Below are positions 1 through 6,239 of a stretch of 9,412 nucleotides of DNA, in pieces; the first letter of the stretch is position 1, and the number at the start of each line of letters is the position of its first letter. This DNA comes from an uncultured Atopobium sp. Lineage in GTDB: Bacteria; Actinomycetota; Coriobacteriia; Coriobacteriales; Atopobiaceae. The DNA lies in contig CAKAPZ010000033.1 of assembly GCA_916720015.1 (NCBI GenBank), positions 1 through 9,412 of the forward strand, given 5' to 3'. Under the pieces are notes generated by a model. It worked only from the letters and a program-made list of their open reading frames with translations, made no database searches and had not been told where the DNA came from. A program made the position numbers and the translations under genes.

Positions 1-176
1 TCAGAAGACGTTGTTGCTACTCTTAATCCTTCTGCACAGGCTCCATCCATAACTGTCTTTGTATAGAGAATGCAGATAGGCTCTACAAGCAATGCAATAA
101 TCATCAGAATAACGGGAAATAAAAGTGCTGCTTCTACTGACGCTTGACCAGCATTCTGTTTAAAACGAGAGAACAT
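1..176 (-). CDS. tadE: TadE-like pseudopilin, 3' end cut by window edge
   Basis: The visible 58 residues begin MFSRFKQNAG and continue QASVEAALLFPVILMI, a short basic leader followed by a prepilin-type cleavage site (G10/Q11) with Glu at mature position +5 and a hydrophobic helix. This is the TadE/TadF pseudopilin pattern: such proteins are processed by the TadV-type prepilin peptidase and act as minor subunits or assembly factors of the Flp pilus. After the helix come residues including a Cys (IC in EPICILY) and CAEGLRVA, typical of the first part of a TadE domain. The frame is open to base 1, so the C-terminal part lies outside the window. The ATG at 174-176 lies inside the end of the preceding gene (17-base overlap) and has no clear Shine-Dalgarno, so translation is probably coupled. 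Whether it is TadE or TadF cannot be told from this fragment. Confidence 0.82.
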   Translation of the reverse strand, partial: MFSRFKQNAGQASVEAALLFPVILMIIALLVEPICILYTKTVMDGACAEGLRVATTSS

Positions 177-408
177 CTTTGGCTAAATCTAAAAGAGAGT
201 CATGCATAGTATGTGAAGCAGCTTGAGTAGCCAATTGAACAACCGCTCCATTTTGCACAAAGTGATAAATCACACCAAGAGAGGTAATAACAATCAAACA
301 CGAGAATAGAACTAGAGCATATTCAAGCGTTGCTTGTCCTTGTGTGTTCTTAACACCTAGTTTGATTGCTCTAATAGATTCTTCGCATCTTGTGTGGATA
401 TGTGACAT
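160..408 (-). CDS. Small Flp/TadE-like prepilin (82 aa)
   Basis: The protein has a 24-residue leader with basic residues, then a cleavage site after G24 (NTQG/QATLEY) with Glu at +5 and Tyr at +6, which is the exact Flp-type processing motif, followed by a hydrophobic helix (ALVLFSCLIVITSLGVIY). The mature form would be 58 residues, longer than a typical Flp subunit and shorter than most TadE proteins; its C-terminal part (QNGAVVQLATQAASH) resembles the region after the helix in TadE-like pseudopilins. It is probably a minor pilin or second Flp subunit of the same tad pilus. The ATG at 406-408 is preceded by an AAGGAGG site with 8-base spacing, which fixes the start even though the gene begins 52 bases inside the upstream reading frame. 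It overlaps the next gene by 17 bases. The call as prepilin is firm; Flp versus TadE class is open. Confidence 0.8.
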   Translation of the reverse strand: MSHIHTRCEESIRAIKLGVKNTQGQATLEYALVLFSCLIVITSLGVIYHFVQNGAVVQLATQAASHTMHDSLLDLAKDVLSF

Positions 409-821
409 GTTGAGACCCTCCTTATCTCTCCTTGATCAGAAACAGTCACAAGTTCTGACCAATTTCCACCATTAACTAAACAACCCCATACATTGCCAGC
501 TATGTCTAAATATCCGGAATAAACAAGCACGCAATCAGCTCTTTGCTGATAGCCCTCTAAAATACTCTGAGCTTCGTTTTGAATAGTTTCTTTACTATCT
601 CTTTGCACGGAATTCTGTTTAAACAAATCTTCTGCTGCTGCATAAGAGATTGGCTGTTCATTGGTTTTTTTGTCGTCTCTATTTTCATGAGTCTGCACAT
701 AGTCTGAGCTCGTATTTGATGAATGGTCCTGTTTTCTTGGTAATACGAGAAGAGCTGCAAATAGCAAACATACAGTGACAATAATGAACACAGAATAAGC
801 AGCAGTGCTCTTTCTGCTCAT
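357..821 (-). CDS. Membrane-anchored protein of unknown function within tad operon (154 aa)
   Basis: I do not recognise this protein. Residues 1-8 are short and basic (MSRKSTAA), residues about 9-27 form one hydrophobic helix, and the rest is hydrophilic, so it is likely an N-terminally anchored protein with its bulk outside the cell. Residues 30-60 are rich in Asp, Asn, Ser, Thr and look disordered; residues 60-90 look helical; residues 95-138 look like a small beta-rich domain with Cys at 97, 114 and 139 (a fourth Cys, 18, is in the helix). There is no prepilin-type G/xxxxE site at the helix. The ATG overlaps the flp stop codon in an ATGA arrangement, without a good Shine-Dalgarno, so it is probably translationally coupled to flp; its end overlaps the next prepilin gene by 52 bases. 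Location between the major and minor pilins suggests a pilus-associated role, but that is only inference. Confidence 0.75.
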   Translation of the reverse strand: MSRKSTAAYSVFIIVTVCLLFAALLVLPRKQDHSSNTSSDYVQTHENRDDKKTNEQPISYAAAEDLFKQNSVQRDSKETIQNEAQSILEGYQQRADCVLVYSGYLDIAGNVWGCLVNGGNWSELVTVSDQGEIRRVSTCHISTQDAKNLLEQSN

Positions 822-1006
822 AGAGAATTAATTCCCGATGTAATTGCTTCCCAAAGCTCAGAAACTTTACCTTTAAAAGCAATGATTGCGACAATCGCAA
901 TAACTACAAGTACGCCAACTAAAATTGCATACTCTGTAGTTCCCTGTCCAGATTCATCCTTTTTTAAGCCTTGCAGATACCTAAAAAATTGATAGAAGAA
1001 CATCAT
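818..1006 (-). CDS. flp: Flp-family type IVc major pilin (62 aa)
   Basis: This is the Flp pilin, the building block of tad pili. A 20-residue leader ending KKDESG is followed by QGTTEYAILVGVLVVIAIVAI: cleavage after G20, Glu +5, Tyr +6 and a single hydrophobic helix, the hallmark of Flp. The mature peptide would be 42 residues, in the usual range for the family, with the short C-terminal segment KGKVSELWEAITSGINSL. Two ATG codons are adjacent (1004-1006 and 1001-1003); an AAAGGAAA site lies upstream, 5 to 9 bases away depending on which is used, and the first is chosen here. It starts 15 bases after the tadC stop codon, one of the few non-overlapping junctions in the operon, and overlaps the following gene by 4 bases. 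The leader is unusually aromatic (MMFFYQFFRYL). Confidence 0.93.
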   Translation of the reverse strand: MMFFYQFFRYLQGLKKDESGQGTTEYAILVGVLVVIAIVAIIAFKGKVSELWEAITSGINSL

Positions 1007-1021
1007 CGGCTTTCCTTTCTC

Positions 1022-1633
1022 TTAAGAAGAAAATGCAGGTCCAAGCAAGGGACCTAAAATTGCAAGTAACATTGCTGGAACAATCAGCGTTCCTAGAGGG
1101 ATGAGCATTTTAATTGGAATCTTTTCGATTTCCGTTTCTAACAGCGATCGCTGCTCATCGCGAAGAACTGAAGCTTGTCTATCTAATATTTCTGCAAGAG
1201 GAGTTCCAAAAGTAAGTGCTTCATTCACAACAGTTGCAAAGCTTTTAAGCGATGGAACTCCTACTTTTGCCGCCATCTGATTGAGTGCTTCTTCGCGAGT
1301 AGTAGCGCCAAGCTTCCAAGTCATATGAGCATTTGAAAGCTCTTTTGATAATTCTCCAGATTCTCGCAAACAATACAGATCAAGCGCTGAATCAAAAGAT
1401 AGACCTGATGACAAGCCAAGAATCAAAATGTCAATCATTTCTGGCATCTCTCGTAGACATGATTTTCTTGTAAACTCAGACTTTGCCCGGAGGCTCATTC
1501 TCTTGTGACTTTTTATGCCCCTCATAATTTGCTGGCAATAGCTAAGGACATCAAAATGATTCAAATTGACGGGCACAACTAGGGCGAAAATAGCTATGCA
1601 TGTTGCAAATAATACGGAGCATATTAAATCCAT
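1022..1633 (-). CDS. tadC: TadC-like inner-membrane platform protein, short form (203 aa)
   Basis: TadC pairs with TadB as the GspF/PilC-like platform that couples the CpaF motor to pilin extrusion. One N-terminal membrane helix (about 3-21) is followed by a basic linker, a T2SF-type cytoplasmic domain beginning EMIDILILGLSSGLSFDSALDL (with the family's repeated GLSSG/S-x-x-x-A-L pattern) and ending near residue 170, and a C-terminal membrane helix (about 175-197, with PLGTLIVPAMLLAILGPLL). At 203 residues it is clearly shorter than many TadC proteins. The start is the ATG at 1631-1633, which shares one base with the tadB stop (TGATG) and has an AAAGGAG site 10 bases upstream. The same frame stays open upstream to 1798, but that part is antisense-free overlap with tadB coding sequence and gives an implausible protein, so the shorter start is preferred. 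Confidence 0.88.
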   Translation of the reverse strand: MDLICSVLFATCIAIFALVVPVNLNHFDVLSYCQQIMRGIKSHKRMSLRAKSEFTRKSCLREMPEMIDILILGLSSGLSFDSALDLYCLRESGELSKELSNAHMTWKLGATTREEALNQMAAKVGVPSLKSFATVVNEALTFGTPLAEILDRQASVLRDEQRSLLETEIEKIPIKMLIPLGTLIVPAMLLAILGPLLGPAFSS

Positions 1634-2568
1634 CACTTCATTACTCCTTTCATAATGCTTCGAATAATCAAAAGAGCAATGCAATCCATGACCATTGCAA
1701 TTGATGTGCATATAACGCCCGATGGCGTAAATAAACCCTTTTGAAAGTCCGGCGATAGAAGCGACAAGACAATCAATAAAACAACTGGGAGAAGACATAC
1801 AATTCGAGCAGATAATCTAACTTGAGCAGTCTTTGTTGCTATGAGCCTTTGATTCTTCTCTTGTAATTCAACTAACTCGGCAGTTTTCTGTAAAAGACTC
1901 TTAAGCGGAGACCCTGTTCTATGTGAAATTACTAAGGCGCTAGCCAGCAAATTAACACCTGGAGCATCCAACCTTTCTGCCAAGTCCTCAATAGCTTCTT
2001 CGATAGGAAAACCGCACTTGATTTGCATGTCAGCAATATAAAAATTTTCTGATACGACACCTTCTGTGTGTTTACTGACATATTCAATAGATTGTGAAAG
2101 TGTGAGACCTGATCCAAGAGCAACGGCGATTGTTCTAAAAATCGAAGGCATCATATGGGCAATTTCTAAAGCAGTCTGATGCTTAGCGTGTTCATAGAGA
2201 AAATAAGGACCTAGAAATAACAAGAGAAGACCGCAAAACAGACCAATTGCAGACTCAAATAGAACACCAAGCAAGATGGATCCAGCTATGCCACTAATAA
2301 AAAACAGTACGAAAGCATCAGTGACTAAGGTAATCCCATATTTGTAAAGAAAACGATTACGTAGCTGCATTGATGTATAAGAAAAAGGTTCCCATTTGAG
2401 CAAGCGCTGGACAAAAGTGCTATTGCGTGCAAATTGAAAAAACTGAACTACATAACCTGTTACTCGTGCATTTATTTGAGAAACAGTTTTTTCCTCACCG
2501 TTGCATACAAGAAAATAAATAATTACTCCAAAAACACCTCCTGTGATTGAGGAAGTAAAGACATCCAT
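1633..2568 (-). CDS. tadB: TadB inner-membrane platform protein (311 aa)
   Basis: This is a T2SF/GspF-domain protein of normal TadB length. Hydrophobic segments lie at about 7-22, 83-104, 105-126, 254-272 and 284-304; between the third and fourth is the cytoplasmic T2SF domain (about 135-250), including ALGSGLTLSQSIEYVSK and SHRTGSPLKSLLQKTAELVE, the paired motifs typical of TadB. Its role is to form the membrane base of the pilus machine together with TadC, contacting the CpaF hexamer. The ATG at 2566-2568 is preceded by a strong GGAGG at a 7-base distance, which supports this start although it lies 46 bases inside the end of cpaF. The stop shares a base with the tadC start. Order cpaF-tadB-tadC is the conserved core of tad loci. 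Confidence 0.93.
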   Translation of the reverse strand: MDVFTSSITGGVFGVIIYFLVCNGEEKTVSQINARVTGYVVQFFQFARNSTFVQRLLKWEPFSYTSMQLRNRFLYKYGITLVTDAFVLFFISGIAGSILLGVLFESAIGLFCGLLLLFLGPYFLYEHAKHQTALEIAHMMPSIFRTIAVALGSGLTLSQSIEYVSKHTEGVVSENFYIADMQIKCGFPIEEAIEDLAERLDAPGVNLLASALVISHRTGSPLKSLLQKTAELVELQEKNQRLIATKTAQVRLSARIVCLLPVVLLIVLSLLSPDFQKGLFTPSGVICTSIAMVMDCIALLIIRSIMKGVMK

Positions 2569-3875
2569 GAAGTAACCTCCTTTTTATTGAGTATTCCTTC
2601 TTGTATTGCGCGATTGATAAAAGAAGGAATTCTTACAAAAAGCCAACTTCTTTTCTGTACGTCAAACGACACCACCTCTTGCACTTCAATTGATCCTGAC
2701 GAAGACAAGGAGATTTCTGAAACGCTGGTCACATATCGTTTTCCATCAGGAAATCTTTGAGACATAACTATCAGATCAAGTGCAGTGGCAATCTGCTTTT
2801 CTATGATTTCTGCAGGTAAGTCCATTCCAAAACGAGCCATCAACACTAGGCGCAATATTGCCTCTTGAGCGGTTCCGGCATGCAATGTAGTTAGAGAACC
2901 ATCGTGACCTGTATTCATAGCCTGCAGCATATCAATGCACTCCTCCCCTCTTACCTCTCCTACTACAATGCGATCTGGCCTCATTCGGAGTGCATTTCTC
3001 ACCAATGATCTAATGGTTATTTCTCCTGTTCCTTCTATTGAGGCAGGTCGAGCCTCTAGCCTGACCACATTTGGATGTGAGTCAAACTTAAGCTCCGCTG
3101 AGTCTTCAATAGTGACAATTCTTTCTGACTTTGAAATTTCACATGAAAGTGCATTTAAAAGCGTAGTCTTACCAGACCCTGTTCCTCCAACAACCGCGAT
3201 TCCCTGTCTGCACTTCACAGCCCAAGATAAAAATCTTGCAAGCCATTGAGGCAGCGATTTCATTTCCACTAACCGGTCCAAAGAAGTAATTTTTCCAGTG
3301 AATCTTCGGATAGTTACTGAAGTGCCGTTCACTGCAACAGGGCTTGCAACTGCATTGACACGGTCTCCATTCTCAAGTCGTGCGTCAACAATAGGACTTA
3401 CCCTATCCAGCCTTCTTCCTAATGGAGATAAGATACGATCCATAACAATCAAAATCTGCTCTTCAGAGTCAAAGACTGTTTTTGATTCAAATAGCTCGCC
3501 GTTTTTCTCGTAAAACAAATTGTTGCAGCCATTAATCATGATTTCCGTAACATCTTTATCATTCAGTAGTGGCTGAATTGGACCAAGACCACATACTTCA
3601 TTGATTACCTGTTCGATTGTTTCCTCATAGTCAACTGAGCTAAAGAGCTCGTCCTTCTCTTCATTAACAATTGCTTCACAGGTAACTCTTAGTTCGTCTC
3701 TTACGCGATCGATATCACTGCCTGTTATAAGAGAAGAAACCGTAGAAAGTCCTAATCGAGAAACAAGTTTTTCTTTTAACTTCTTTCTAGCCTTCTGAAA
3801 TACTTCTTTTTGGAGTAGTGAGTCATTCTCATCTTGAGCCTCAATTTGCTTAGCAACGCGTTCAAAGACAAGCAT
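2523..3875 (-). CDS. cpaF: CpaF/TadA pilus-assembly ATPase (450 aa)
   Basis: This is the secretion-type ATPase (GspE/VirB11 superfamily) that powers Flp pilus assembly at the cytoplasmic face of the membrane. An N-terminal helical region (1-85) leads to the family signature GLGPIQPLLNDKDVTEIMI at 96-114, then PIVDARLENGDRVNAV (161-176), Walker A GGTGSGKT at 230-237, the Asp box TIEDSAEL at 255-262, Walker B RIVVGEVRGEE at 302-312 and the His box GHDGSLTTLHA at 323-333. All catalytic motifs are intact and the length is normal, so the motor should be active. The ATG at 3873-3875 overlaps the cpaE stop by one base (TAATG) and is preceded by AAGGAGG about 7 bases upstream. The C-terminal 15 codons overlap the start of tadB. 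Confidence 0.96.
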   Translation of the reverse strand: MLVFERVAKQIEAQDENDSLLQKEVFQKARKKLKEKLVSRLGLSTVSSLITGSDIDRVRDELRVTCEAIVNEEKDELFSSVDYEETIEQVINEVCGLGPIQPLLNDKDVTEIMINGCNNLFYEKNGELFESKTVFDSEEQILIVMDRILSPLGRRLDRVSPIVDARLENGDRVNAVASPVAVNGTSVTIRRFTGKITSLDRLVEMKSLPQWLARFLSWAVKCRQGIAVVGGTGSGKTTLLNALSCEISKSERIVTIEDSAELKFDSHPNVVRLEARPASIEGTGEITIRSLVRNALRMRPDRIVVGEVRGEECIDMLQAMNTGHDGSLTTLHAGTAQEAILRLVLMARFGMDLPAEIIEKQIATALDLIVMSQRFPDGKRYVTSVSEISLSSSGSIEVQEVVSFDVQKRSWLFVRIPSFINRAIQEGILNKKEVTSWMSLLPQSQEVFLE

Positions 3876-5173
3876 TAACCCACCTCCTTCCTCCTATTGA
3901 ATAAGCTAAATGTCTTTTTCTCAGGAGCTACTTGCAGGGCAATCTGAGCCTCTCGCAGCTGTGGAAGAATGCCCAGCTCGTTAAGGAAATGCGCAAGAAC
4001 AAAAGAAACCGACTGCGCAAATGAAGTTTCCTCTTGTAACAACACAGAAAGCTTTCCTTGCTGAATAAGCTCCTGAAACCCTGGTCCGCCTTCAAAAATC
4101 CTAAACATCTTTGCAGCTTCAAGACCAACCTCTGCTTTTCCAACAGAGAAGTCCTGTTTAACTCTTGGATTTGCTTTGTTCTCAAGTCGGATAATGCGAG
4201 TTCTTGCCACTCCAAGGCGCACTGCAAGTCCACTTACTTTTGCTAAAGAGTTAATGCACGTAAGAGGGTTCTCTGAAACAATAACTAGCCTATCTGCGCA
4301 TTGTGCTGCCTGAGCATAGCAATCTGTTGATGCCGTCGTAGTGTCTACAAGCACCAAATCAACCAAACCAGAAACAGCTTGAAGAAAATGGCTCACGCAA
4401 GGAAATAGAAGCTCTGCCATTTCAGGTTTTACACAAGGACCAAAAAGATACAAATTTTTATGGACACAAGTTGCCTTTTCTAGAAGGCTCTCTTTTTCTG
4501 AAGGTACATCAGCAATAAGATCAGAGAAGTCTTTTGGCTGCCTAATTCCAAGCTTCTCAAAAGCATTTCCATAAGACAGATCAAAATCAACTAATGCAAC
4601 TTTTAAACCCCAAGAAGATGCAATCAGAGCCATTGAAGAAACAAGTGTGGTCTTTCCCACTCCTCCTCTTCCTGAAGTGAACGTCAGAATCGGAGCTTTT
4701 AAAGTCTTATCAAGAGGAATAAGAGATTGTAGATAGGTATTTAGCTCTTGGATACTGGCAACATAATCTGAAGCTTCTGGTAAAGGCTGAGAAAGCCTGT
4801 CAGCCCCATATGATTGATATCCTCTTCCAACCTTTACCAGATCCCCCAATTCCATAGGGTCAATAACTAAATCGACTCCTGCTTTAGCTGCTCTAGAACG
4901 AAGTGATCCAGAAGCGCCAGATCTTACCAACACCACGCAACGTGCATTTCCGTCTTTTACAATCGCAGCTGCAAGATTTATATCCGAAACATCGGAGCCG
5001 GTATTACCAATTAAGACTGAATAATCCTGAGGAGTTGAACGAGCAACAATTGATCTAAGAGATGCCGCAGAATCTGTAAACTCACACCTATTACTGATAC
5101 CTAAGTACGTAAGAATGGCTCCAATCTCAACACGTGCGTCAAGACCTGCGTATGAGATCCACTTTTCTAACAT
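3875..5173 (-). CDS. cpaE: CpaE/TadZ-like ParA-family ATPase, pilus localisation (432 aa)
   Basis: CpaE/TadZ proteins are MinD/ParA-type ATPases with an N-terminal receiver-like domain that position the tad machine in the cell. Here residues 1-115 have alternating hydrophobic strands like an atypical receiver (DYSVLIGNTGSD, ARCVVLVRSG, VDLVIDPMEL). Residues 160-400 form the ATPase, with the P-loop SGRGGVGKTT (167-176), DFDLSYGN (196-203) and the Walker B-like DLVLVDTTT (272-280). The first lysine of the usual deviant Walker A (KGGxGKT) is Arg, while the catalytic GKT lysine is kept. The tail ends in basic FNRRKEVG. The start chosen is the ATG sharing one base with the cpaB stop (TGATG); a GTG directly upstream (5174-5176) is an alternative adding one residue. 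An AGGAGG site lies 9 bases from the ATG and 6 from the GTG. Confidence 0.9.
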   Translation of the reverse strand: MLEKWISYAGLDARVEIGAILTYLGISNRCEFTDSAASLRSIVARSTPQDYSVLIGNTGSDVSDINLAAAIVKDGNARCVVLVRSGASGSLRSRAAKAGVDLVIDPMELGDLVKVGRGYQSYGADRLSQPLPEASDYVASIQELNTYLQSLIPLDKTLKAPILTFTSGRGGVGKTTLVSSMALIASSWGLKVALVDFDLSYGNAFEKLGIRQPKDFSDLIADVPSEKESLLEKATCVHKNLYLFGPCVKPEMAELLFPCVSHFLQAVSGLVDLVLVDTTTASTDCYAQAAQCADRLVIVSENPLTCINSLAKVSGLAVRLGVARTRIIRLENKANPRVKQDFSVGKAEVGLEAAKMFRIFEGGPGFQELIQQGKLSVLLQEETSFAQSVSFVLAHFLNELGILPQLREAQIALQVAPEKKTFSLFNRRKEVG

Positions 5174-6000
5174 CACGCTTCACCTCCTGGATTAGTAGAC
5201 GAATCTGCTTGTGACGCACTATTGCTGTTTTGGTCGGTTGTTGGAGAAGCAGGGTTCTCAGGCTGCACATCTTCACTTGCAGATGATGGGCTTGATTGAT
5301 TTGTCGTGTCAGATAAATCTTTTGGGTTTTCTTCTTCAACGTAAGAATTGTTGTGTAGTAAGTCCTGAGCATTAATCTTTGACCCTGGAAGAGTAAAGCG
5401 GAGTGTTCCTCGAGCATATGCAGAAAGCACAGCAGGAACCTGTTCAGGAGTTAATCCAAGCGTTACAGAAGAAGAGGTGTAAAGAGTACCCTCGGTGTCG
5501 TCTGACAATACCGCAATATCCGAGGCAATACAGGTAATAAGAGAATCGGTGACCTCATACGCTGCAAGCTTTGTACCAGCGCTAAGTCTCTCAGCTAATC
5601 CGTACTTCTCGCCATGAGAAATAGTGAGGCCAACAAGATTTTCTGGAATAGAAATCTGAGAGGCAACAGATCGCAGATGAAGAGAAACAACAGGCATGCC
5701 AACTCCAATAACAGATGAAACCGTTTGACCCATAACACTTTCTGGATTAGTAATTGCACCCTCGGGAATCAGATCAGAAATCCAGCTTTTTAACTGAGTA
5801 TTAGATGATGAGAGAGTTTCTCCGGGCTCTATTTGTTTTGTAGCCACCAAAATTGAAGTAAGTTCTCCGCCGTACTTTTGTATTGCCTCTGCTCGTGACT
5901 TCTCAGCATCAGCACGGACACTTTGTACGTATGCAAAGAAACAAAAACTTGCCAGAAGCGCACTCAACACAGAAATCATAATTCTTGTTTTCTTAGTCAC
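5173..6000 (-). CDS. cpaB: CpaB/RcpC pilus-assembly protein with SAF domain (275 aa)
   Basis: This is the first gene of the tad operon. A short basic N-terminus and one membrane helix (about 7-27) anchor it, with the rest outside the cytoplasm. Residues about 47-110 form a SAF domain: ILVATKQIEPGETLSSSN and the later GQTVSSVIGVGMPV are the usual CpaB landmarks. Residues 118-207 fit the RcpC/CpaB domain (SIPENLVGLTI, LGLTPEQVPAVLSAYARGTL). From about 222 to the end the protein is a Ser/Thr/Asn/Gln/Pro-rich, acidic, probably disordered tail. In Gram-negative tad systems CpaB works with the secretin; no secretin gene is in this window, so its partner is unclear. The start codon is GTG (5998-6000); a GGGAGGAG site 6 bases upstream supports it over the internal ATG at codon 8. 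Confidence 0.9.
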   Translation of the reverse strand: MTKKTRIMISVLSALLASFCFFAYVQSVRADAEKSRAEAIQKYGGELTSILVATKQIEPGETLSSSNTQLKSWISDLIPEGAITNPESVMGQTVSSVIGVGMPVVSLHLRSVASQISIPENLVGLTISHGEKYGLAERLSAGTKLAAYEVTDSLITCIASDIAVLSDDTEGTLYTSSSVTLGLTPEQVPAVLSAYARGTLRFTLPGSKINAQDLLHNNSYVEEENPKDLSDTTNQSSPSSASEDVQPENPASPTTDQNSNSASQADSSTNPGGEA

Positions 6001-6006
6001 TGTTTT

Positions 6007-6014
6007 CTCCTCCC
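6007..6014 (-). promoter_or_regulatory. Ribosome binding site deciding the GTG start of cpaB
   Basis: On the minus strand this reads GGGAGGAG, ending 6 bases before the GTG at 5998-6000. Good complementarity to the 16S 3' end and ideal spacing support GTG as the initiation codon; no in-frame ATG with similar support lies nearby. Confidence 0.75.
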
Positions 6015-6091
6015 TCCATTTGCGATATACCGATTGTGCGCTCCGGTTGAGAGAAGGAGGACAAAAACAAAAGATTTACCTGCACAAATAT

Positions 6092-6105
6092 GTCAGGCAG
6101 CTGAC
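6092..6105. repeat. Short inverted repeat GTCAG-N4-CTGAC, possible operator
   Basis: GTCAG (6092-6096) and CTGAC (6101-6105) form a 5-bp palindrome with a 4-base centre. A further CTGAC lies at 6112-6116, and the flanks CAAATATGTCAG and CAAATCTGACAC are similar to one another. The cluster sits about 90-115 bases upstream of the cpaB start, so it could be a regulator site or a leader structure of the tad operon. The sequence is short and could be chance. Confidence 0.3.
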
Positions 6106-6123
6106 GCAAATCTGACACAAAGT

Positions 6124-6151
6124 AATGTATCCACAGGCTACAGCGAAGCAA
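6124..6151 (-). promoter_or_regulatory. Weak candidate promoter for the tad operon
   Basis: On the minus strand a TTGCTT hexamer (6146-6151) and a TACATT hexamer (6124-6129) are separated by 16 bases. They match the sigma-70 consensus at 3 and 4 of 6 positions, so the call is weak. If real, transcription would start near 6117, giving a leader of about 115 bases that includes the GTCAG/CTGAC palindrome. A promoter must exist somewhere here, because the upstream unit ends in a terminator. Confidence 0.25.
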
Positions 6152-6168
6152 TGAAAAATAGGTAATTT

Positions 6169-6200
6169 AAATTTTTATCTTATTTGATATATAAAAATTT
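6169..6200. repeat. AT-rich perfect 10-bp inverted repeat
   Basis: AAATTTTTAT (6169-6178) and its exact complement ATAAAAATTT (6191-6200) flank a 12-base centre. The stretch 6161-6200 has only 4 G or C bases in 40, unlike anything else in the window. It may be a regulator or nucleoid-protein binding site, or an UP-like element. AT richness raises the odds of a chance palindrome. Confidence 0.45.
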
Positions 6201-6239
6201 TTAGAACATCATAACGGCTACATTTTTAGAGGGATTGTA

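Noticed and set aside
1634..1798. Upstream extension of tadC by 55 codons
   Set aside because: It would overlap tadB by 166 bases; the added sequence is not TadC-like, and the ATG at 1631-1633 has its own binding site and the TGATG junction seen elsewhere in the operon.
5139..5417. Minus-strand alternative frame (92 codons) inside cpaB
   Set aside because: It is out of frame with the well-supported cpaB and gives a basic, low-information peptide without a start signal.
5992..6018. Eight-codon minus-strand frame (MEGGENSD) overlapping the cpaB start
   Set aside because: It consists largely of the cpaB ribosome binding site itself and has no binding site of its own, so a leader peptide is not supported.
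6073..6086. GATTTACCTGCA 12-mer also present in rsgA at 6789-6800
   Set aside because: In rsgA it encodes part of the P-loop; one extra 12-base match within a 9.4 kb window is close to chance expectation, and the flanks differ.
5923..6165. Plus-strand 80-codon frame covering the cpaB start and upstream region
   Set aside because: It overlaps the cpaB start antisense, has no convincing binding site, and reads as a Thr/Cys/Arg-rich sequence with no domain character.
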